Shown here piece by piece: positions 57,436-64,000 of a stretch of 64,000 nt of DNA. Positions within the stretch are counted from its first letter, which is position 1. The number at the start of each line of letters is the position of its first letter. The notes under the pieces were generated by a model. The model was not told the origin of the DNA, did no database searches, and worked only from the letters and a program-made list of their open reading frames with translations. The position numbers and the translations under genes are program-made. Source of the DNA: Raffaelea ambrosiae (taxonomy: Eukaryota > Ascomycota > Sordariomycetes > Ophiostomatales > Ophiostomataceae); the NCBI GenBank assembly GCA_002778195.1, contig PCDI01000012.1:839801-903800 (forward strand). Direction: 5' to 3'.

Positions 57436-57443
57436 TATTTAAA
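57436..57443 (+). promoter_or_regulatory. TATA-like element of the amino-acid permease gene
   Basis: TATTTAAA about 255 bases upstream of the start codon, followed by C/T-rich sequence that often marks fungal transcription starts. Confidence 0.4.
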
Positions 57444-57466
57444 GCTCCCTCCCCCCTTCCCTTTCC

Positions 57467-57556
57467 ATGATCTGCTTCAGTTGACTTATGGCCCCTGTCC
57501 TTCTCCGTATTCCTTCCCCATCCCCCATTCCCTTCCTTTTTACCCCTTCTCATTAA
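57467..57556 (+). promoter_or_regulatory. two short upstream ORFs before the permease
   Basis: ATG at 57467 (five residues, MICFS, stop 57482-57484) and ATG at 57488 (22 residues, stop 57554-57556) lie between the TATA-like element and the permease ATG. Confidence 0.35.
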
Positions 57557-57696
57557 ATTAATTTTGTTTCTTTTCTTCTTGTCTGGAATTCATCTTTTGG
57601 GCAGAAGAATTGGCAAACTCTTGTTACTCCCCCCTTCCTCGATACCCCCCCCCTGAACACCTTCTCTATCCCCCACCCCTTCTCCTGTCCCGCACC

Positions 57697-59603
57697 ATGT
57701 CGGACAAGGAAACCAGCGTCGACACCGCTGTGGCCGGCAAGGCCACCGCTCCTGTCGCCAGCGCCAATAATGGCTACGACGAGGAAATCGGCGCAATACA
57801 GGGGAACAACCAAGCCCTGAGTCGTGACCTCAAGGGCCGCCATATGCAGATGATTGCCATTGGTGAGCATACCCATCTCTCTTCAGCATACCATCACCCC
57901 CTTGCTTTTGCACCAGAAGCAATTAAAGCATGAATATCAGAGCAAACAAGGCTGACTTGTATCCCTTTCTGTGTCTTAGGCGGTGCCATTGGTGCTGGTC
58001 TTTTTGTCGGCTCGGGCGGTGCCCTTCACAGCGGTGGCCCTGCTTCTCTCATCATCGGCTACCTCATCATCGGCGTCATGCTTCTGTTCACTTGCCAAGC
58101 TCTGGCCGAGCTGGCTGTGTTGTATCCCGTCAACGGTGCCTTCTACAACTACATTGTTCGCTTCGTGGATCCATCATGGTAAGTTTCCGTGAACAAACAC
58201 CATCCTGTTATACTCCTCTCTATTTCAGCCACTGACTAACAAAATCTCTTCTCTTTGCAGGGGTTTTGCTATGGGCTGGGATTACGCTCTCTCGTGGTTG
58301 ACTGTATTGCCCTTCGAACTGACTGCCGCCTCCATTACCATCCGGTTCTGGCGCGAGGACCTAAACGAGGGCATCTGGATTGCCGTCTTCCTGGTTGTTC
58401 TGAGCATCATCCAGATCTTTGGTGTCCGCGGCTACGGCGAGGTCGAGTTTGTGCTGAGTCTGATCAAGATCTGCGCTTGCACGGGCTTCATCATCCTCGG
58501 CATCATCATCAACTGCGGCGGTGTCGGCGACCAGGGCTACCTGGGTGCCAAGTTCTGGCACGATCCGGGTGCCTTCCGCAACGGCTTCAACGGCTTCGCC
58601 GGTGTGTTTGTCGTCGCGGCCTTCTCCTTTGGTGGTACGGAGCTGGTCGGTCTGGCAGCGGCCGAGTCGGCCAACCCGGCGAAATCTATCCCCAAGGCCA
58701 CCAAGCAGGTGTTCTGGCGCATTGCCTTCTTCTATATTGTCAACCTGTTCATTCTGGGCTTGATCATTCGGTCCGACGATGAACGGCTCCTGGGTGCATC
58801 GGGCGCCAACACCAAGGCCTCGCCGTTTGTGCTCGCCATCCAGGACGCCGGCATCAAGGTTCTGCCATCCATTTTCAACGCCGTCATCACCATCTCCGTC
58901 ATCAGCGTGGCCAACTCGTGCACATTCGGCTCTACACGCACCATGCAGGCCATGGCCCAGCAGGGCATGGCCCCGCGCTTCCTGGCCTACGTCGACAAGC
59001 AGGGCCGCCCTATCTGGTGTGTCGTCATCCAGATCCTGTTCGGCTTCCTGGCCTTCATCGGCGAATCTGGCAACTCGAGCACGATCTTTACGTGGCTGCT
59101 GTCGCTGTCGGGTCTGAGCTACTTCTTCATCTGGGGCTTCATCTGCCTCGCCCACATCCGCTTCCGCTACATCTGGAAGGCCAAGGGCCGCAGCCTGGAC
59201 GAGATCCCGTACAAGCCCACTCTTGGTATCTATGGCAGCTATGTCGGCCTGTTCCTGAACATCCTGTGCCTGATTGCCACGTTTTACAATGCACTTTACG
59301 TGAGTCTCCCCCCTCTGTTCGCAATTGCCTCCCCCCATCTCGATGTAACCACTAACATTTATACAGCCCTCTCCCGGCTCGACTCCCGATGCCGCCACCT
59401 TTTTCCAGGCATACCTGGCTGCTCCCATGGTCCTTGCTCTGTACCTGTTCTGGAAGATCTACACCCGGGACTGGAGACTGTGGGTGCCTGTTTCTGAAGT
59501 CGATATCACGATTGGTCTGCGCGAGTACAGCCCGGATGTCCTGGCGACCAAAGAGAAGCTGTCGAAGAGTCTGCCGATGCGCATCATCCACGGCCTGTTC
59601 TAA
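57697..59603 (+). CDS. amino-acid permease (fungal YAT/GAP type)
   Basis: Four exons, 57697-57862, 57980-58178, 58261-59299 and 59367-59603, encode 546 residues. The start of the transporter domain, LSRDLKGRHMQMIAIGGAIG followed by AGLFVGSGGAL, is the standard signature of helix 1 in yeast-type permeases. Other landmarks are GAFYNYIVRFVDPSWGFAMG, WREDLNEGIWIAVF, FGVRGYGEVEFVLSLIKI, FSFGGTELVGLAAAESANP and SVANSCTFGSTRTMQAMAQQ. About 12 hydrophobic helices are visible, and the cytoplasmic tail is short. It imports amino acids with protons across the plasma membrane; specificity cannot be read. The start CACCATGTC has a good context and gives the usual Ser/Thr-rich N-terminal tail. Confidence 0.95.
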
Positions 59604-60789
59604 GCAGAATCCGCCTGTGGGGTTTGACGGGCTATGAAAACCAGACGCCTTCTAGGGGCTTCGTCTCAGGTAGATTTCTGTTGTTTGTTTTCTATGTTTG
59701 CTGTACTATTTTCGCAATCTCGAGAGCAGAGATTCATATATAGCTTGGATAGCATGGCTGGGGGGCTCTGTGCGTATTAAGCCAGGAAGAAAAAAAAATT
59801 ACAAGATACCACTTTTCATCGCGCCTGTCTGGGAACATTCCTGCGAGTCCGTAAGTGGGTGTGCTGTAATCAGCTGCACCGACGCAACGCATGAATCTAC
59901 CACCTGTAATATGTCAAGCGACCAAATGACCAAAAACCCGCGTAACAACGACGAGTGGGGTCCTCTGGGGCTCTCTGACGGACCGACAAGCCAGACGCCG
60001 GCTTTTGCCAGCTGTCCCCTAGTTCCAGCCCCCCCTGGGACCCATCACAGGCAAGCTGGCCTGAAACCGCCTGTAGTTTTGCTGACAAGCCACACCTTCC
60101 TCACGAAGCTTCCTTCCCGTCCCCCTGTTCTGCAGTGTCTTGCTTCTTGTTTCTTGCCCTTGCATATTTTTTTTTCTTCTGTACTTCCCGCGTCCCCGTC
60201 TTCCAGCCCAGCGATGTATCTGTCCTAACGGCGAATCCCCCCCCTGGCCGCGCTGTCATCTTTTCTGCTGCGCCTTTCAGTTTGTGCGGCTGCTGACAGC
60301 TTGTCGAACTAACATATTACTACTTGTTTCAACCCATCGCTCCTTCCCTGGCCTCCCTTGCCCAGCAGCAGAGGTGCCGCAGCCGAGCCCCTTCTTTGGC
60401 TTCCAAGAAGGAACACATCGTCAAACGGCATCGAAACCTCCCCCGAGCTGACTCGCCTGCCGCGAAGCGACCTCAATCGGCCAACCGCACCCGAACCAGA
60501 CGCCGCCAAGCCTTCATCTCGCCGCAGCTCGCCCCTCATTGGCCTTCACCACCCCACGCCGAATCTGGGGCCGCCCTCCCTCGTCATCGACATCTGCTTC
60601 GGCCCACGAATCCACCAAGCCACACTGCTGCAACCCCTTGCCGACGACAGTCGAATTCGCGCACGCCGCCTCCCGCCTCTGCCTCTTCCTCATCTCCGAC
60701 GGCCGTCCCCCTCCCCCCCACCCCCCTCCCCCTTCTGCCGCTGCGACCACCACCGCCACCACCACCACCACGGCGACACACATACAACA
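59604..60789. other. intergenic region and leader of the Ark/Prk-type kinase
   Basis: C-rich and pyrimidine-rich near 60680-60780 with CCACCA repeats. The long frames here are extensions of the kinase frame upstream of its ATG or shadows; none shows a domain. Confidence 0.55.
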
Positions 60790-63700
60790 ATGGCCTCGTT
60801 CGGACAGGCAGGTCCGACGTCCATGACGCGGCCCGGACAGCAGCTGCCACCGCAAGGCGTCGTCTCCATGCCGCACGGGTCGTCGTCGGCACCGCAGGGC
60901 ACCTTTGCGTCGGGGACGAAGATCCAGGTCGGCAGCCACCGGGTGGTGATCCTCAAGTACCTGTCCGAGGGCGGCTTTGCCCACGTGTATCTGGTGCGGC
61001 TGCCGTCGCCGGTCAACGGGACGGACCAGGCGGTGTTGAAGCGCGTGGCCGTGCCCGACAAGGATGCCCTGCGCGGCATGCGCACCGAGGTCGAGACCAT
61101 GAAGCGCCTCAAGGGCCACCGCGCGATCGTGACCTACATCGACTCGCATGCGTCCGAGATGCACGGCGGCGGCTACGAGGTGTTTCTGCTGATGGAATTC
61201 TGCAACGGCGGCGGCCTGATGGACTTTATGAACACGCGGCTGCAGCACCGTCTGACGGAGCCGGAGATCCTGGGCATCTTCTCGGACGTCGCCGAGGGCG
61301 TCGCCTGCATGCACTATCTGAAGCCGCCGCTGCTGCACCGCGACCTCAAAGTCGAAAACGTGCTCATCACCAATGCCACGGCCACGCAGCGCCGTCGCTT
61401 CAAGCTGTGCGACTTTGGCAGTGCGGCGCCGCCCAAGGCCGCGCCCGTGTCCGTGGTCGAGTGCCGGCTCATGGACGAGGACGTCCAGCGCCACACGACG
61501 CTGCAGTACCGCAGTCCCGAGATGATCGACGTGTATCGCCGGCAGCCGATTGACGAGAAGTCGGACATCTGGGCGCTGGGCGTGCTGCTCTACAAGCTCT
61601 GCTACTACACCACGCCCTTTGAAGAACAGTCGTCGCAGCTGGCCATCCTGAACGCCAGCTACCGCTTCCCGAGCCATCCCATCTTTTCCGAGCGCTTAAA
61701 GAGTCTGATAGGTAGGGAGAGCCTCTGTCCGCCCGGATTGTTTTCTCTTCTCTCTTTCTTGCTAACGCAGCTGGCCTTTTTTTTTCTCTTTCTTTTTGAC
61801 TCCCACAGCGTCCATGTTGCGTGAAAACCAGCAAGCACGTCCCAACATCTACCAGGTTCTGCGGGAAGCCTGCGTAATGCAAGGCAAAGAAGTGCCTATT
61901 AAAGATGTAAGCCGGGCACTACCCACTGGCGCCCATATCGCAAAATGCAATACTGTAGCTGACTCTATTTGCTTTCGACAGATCTACTCTGGAAGAGCAC
62001 AGTCCGAGACACGAGCCAGCGACCGCCCCTCCACGGACAAGCCGAAATCCACCCCGGTCGTCGGTGCCGTCTTCGCCCCGCCTCCGAAGCAGCAAAAGAT
62101 CATCCCCGAGGTTGTGCCAATGCGGCGAGGCCGTCCTACCGCCCCAACCCAGTCAAGCAGCCAACTACCCAAGCCAAGTCCGTCCCCCATGCGTGTCACG
62201 ACGGGCGACCCATTTGCTGCGCTCGACGCCAAGGCGGCTGTGTCCAGCTCCGTGGATGCGGCTGCGAACAAATTCCCTTCGTTGGACCAGTTTTCGCTGC
62301 TCCACGACCAGGGCTCGCGGTTTACCTTTGACGAGACGTCTCCGTCTCAGGCCAAGGCCCCATCTTCTGCGGAGGCACGGAAGTCCAAAGACTTCAGCCA
62401 GCGGGTCACAGAACGTCTAGCTGACGATGCCTTTGCTACGAGCGCGAGCAAAGCCAGTCCTCAAGTGGCAGCCGCAGCCGCCACGGCCGCTGTTGCTGCT
62501 GCTGGGAAGACAGCGCCTCCTGTAGCCAGCAAACCAGCACCAAGCGATCTGAAGTCCATATCGCCCGGCACTTCCTACCCGGCAATTGGTCCTAGCTCCT
62601 CGGACAGACCGACGGCAACGGCCAAGGAGATGAGCCGCGCATCCGCCATTATTTCGAGTACACCGGAGCTACAAGCGATTTCGTCGCAAACGTCGCTCAG
62701 ACAGTACCAGCAGAAGACACAGCAACAGCGCCCGCAACAAGAGCCCGGACCGCGCCCCAACATGGTGTCGACCGGGACAATGACCACACCCAGCCCACCG
62801 CCTCCGGAACTGACCAAGCCGCACACGTCCCAGTACCAGATTTACCGTTTCCCCCCGACAGATCAGGAGAACCATATCCGAGCCTCGAGTGTGCCCCGCA
62901 AACAATACCAAGATGCAAGCGGAGTAAATAGCCTCGCCACCAGCGGACCGACACGTGCTCTGATGTCGCACTCACAGTCCCAGTCTGGACACACCCGCCA
63001 CCCTTCGTCTTCGCGTCCTTCTCTCGAGACAAGCCGGCCGGACCCGGAAGCGCTCGAATCCTCCGGAACGACAGCGAGAACGAGCCGTCAGCGGCCAGTC
63101 AGCGCCTATCTCGAGTCCAACATGGACTACCTTCGTGAGCGGGAAGTGAGTAGCGGCGGCGGTGGCTCCGGCCGCCACTTGCTCTCGCATAGACAGCCAT
63201 CGCCCATATATGGTGAATTCAAGCCGCCCTCGTCACGGCCTGACCTAGCCGCCAACAGCAGTAGCGGCGGTGCTTGGGACGAGCCGGCCATCGAGTCGAA
63301 CGCAGACTTTTTGCGCTCTCGCGAGGGGGCAGACAGCAAACGGGACAAGGGCCTGCATCACCACCACAGCAAGCACGTCAGCAAGCGGTCCAGCGCGTCC
63401 GGCAGCAAGAACATTCTCGCGGGCAAGTTCGGCGATGCCTTTAAGCGGTTCGAAAACACTGGAAGCAGCAGCAGTGCTGGTCCGCCGCCTGCGCGGACGC
63501 CATCCCCTCTGAAGCAGCTTGAGCGCAAGGACAGCATGACCACCAATAGCGCCTACAATGACATCTACAACGACAACGAAGATGCCATTGACGATCAGGA
63601 TTCGGACAACATGACACCAGAGATGCGCCGCGAGGTTGAACGCCGCCGGTTGTCCATGGAAGAGAAACGCGTGGCCGCTGCAGGTGCCGAGTATCGCCAG

Positions 63701-64000
63701 CGTCTCGCCCAGCGCAACACGAGCACGGGGGGTGGTGGCGGCAGCACTCCGCCGCCGCCGCTGCCCCCCAAGAGCATCGGCGGCGTGTCACGCGCCGTCT
63801 CGATTCAGAACCGGGTCCAGAGCTTGCTAAGCGAGTCGCAGGCGAATGCCAATGTGACAAAGACGGCACAGGGCTACGGACACTTTACTGACTCCGACCC
63901 TGACCGGCCACCAGCGTCCAAGGGAGGTTCCGTATCGTCAACCGAGATTCGGCGGAAGCCCCTGAGCCGTACGGGGACAGCATCGCCAGCATCTGACGGG
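60790..64000 (+). CDS. Ark/Prk (AAK1-like) serine/threonine kinase, 3' end outside the window
   Basis: Exons 60790-61711, 61809-61906 and from 61982 to the edge encode at least 1013 residues. The kinase domain has VILKYLSEGGFAHVYLV (52-68), AVLKRV with Lys84, HRDLKVEN (183-190), DFGSA (208-212) and YRSPEMIDVYRRQPIDEKSD. The forms GGFAHVYLV, CDFGSA and TLQYRSPEM mark the Ark1/Prk1/AAK1 family. These kinases phosphorylate endocytic adaptors and Pan1/Sla1-type proteins at cortical actin patches. The long tail is Pro/Ser/Gln/Ala-rich with the motif ESNxDxLRxRE at 63113 and 63293, MTPEMRREVERRRLSMEEKR, and poly-Pro (PPPPLPPK). The start at 60790 was chosen because the upstream in-frame residues are low-complexity leader. 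The reading frame is open at 64000. Confidence 0.92.

Larger units (their letters stand above)
51579..57696. other. gene desert of about 6.1 kb
   Basis: No gene recognised. Frames are mostly below 160 codons with overlapping opposite frames. An (AAAAAT)n tract lies at 52727-52750. TACGAGTA/TACTCGTA words occur at 52541, 54192, 54198, 54340, 55155 and 55392. The right end holds the permease promoter. A TTCGAATCC match at about 55502 was tested as a tRNA T-loop and rejected. Confidence 0.55.

Noticed and set aside
58361..59428. 355-codon antisense frame opposite the permease
   Set aside because: It mirrors the coding exon and has no family motif.
60324..61677. long frames in other phases over the Ark-type kinase
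   Set aside because: The kinase motifs fix the real frame; the others are shadows.
63147..63192. Possible intron (GTGAGT...ATAG) in the kinase tail
   Set aside because: Removing it would shift the downstream frame, which continues with in-frame sequence similar in style to the rest of the tail.

Overview
This window is a stretch of a filamentous ascomycete nuclear genome. The genes are split by short spliceosomal introns (GT...AG, often with a CTAAC-like branch site), coding exons are GC-rich, and intergenic DNA is rich in pyrimidine tracts. The gene set (Ecl1-type zinc protein, Zn2Cys6 regulator, fungal rhodopsin-domain membrane protein, DUF1749 hydrolase, Drs2 flippase, Ark/Prk-type kinase) is typical of Pezizomycotina, probably Sordariomycetes. 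The genus is not determined. No bacterial, viral or transposon coding region was recognised. Two assembly gaps are present: 10 N at 4228-4237 and 1 N at 9334.

Layout. 1-19 kb is gene-poor: an Ecl1-like zinc-ligand protein (+, 3812-5059), a secreted berberine-bridge-type FAD oxidoreductase (-, 7239-9878, with a local assembly problem) and a rhodopsin-domain seven-helix membrane protein (+, 14064-15565). They are separated by several kilobases of non-coding, low-complexity DNA. 19-51.6 kb is gene-dense and mostly housekeeping: Drs2-type phospholipid flippase (-), CRIPT (+), an epoxide-hydrolase-like enzyme (-), a haspin-like kinase (-), a CCDC47 family ER protein (+), a four-exon ECM15/UPF0045 protein (-), a small serine-rich protein (-), an Arl3/ARFRP1 GTPase (+), exosome subunit Rrp45 (-), splicing factor Cwc15 (+), a Zn2Cys6 regulator (+), an EBP-family membrane protein (+), a DUF1749/SidJ-like hydrolase (-) and Tti1 (+). 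A gene desert of about 6.1 kb (51.6-57.7 kb) follows, then an amino-acid permease (+) and an Ark/Prk (AAK1-like) kinase (+) that runs off the right edge.

How the genes relate. There is no biosynthetic cluster. Three divergent pairs share short promoters (haspin-like kinase/CCDC47, Rrp45/Cwc15, DUF1749 hydrolase/Tti1). Membrane trafficking is represented by Drs2, Arl3 and the Ark-type kinase, RNA metabolism by Rrp45, Cwc15 and CRIPT, and PIKK/chromosome signalling by Tti1 and the haspin-like kinase. Several exon models here were built from splice signals and family motifs (Arl3 exon 1, the whole ECM15-like gene, Tti1 exon 1, the Ecl1-like gene), because no single open frame shows the full product.

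I did not find a convincing new multi-gene system. The most unusual non-genic signal is an 8-base word, TACTCGTA/TACGAGTA, found at least 16 times and only between genes. Next come the 95-bp duplication beside the poly-A/N junction in the oxidoreductase gene, several compact tandem or inverted repeats, and upstream ORFs in several presumed leaders.
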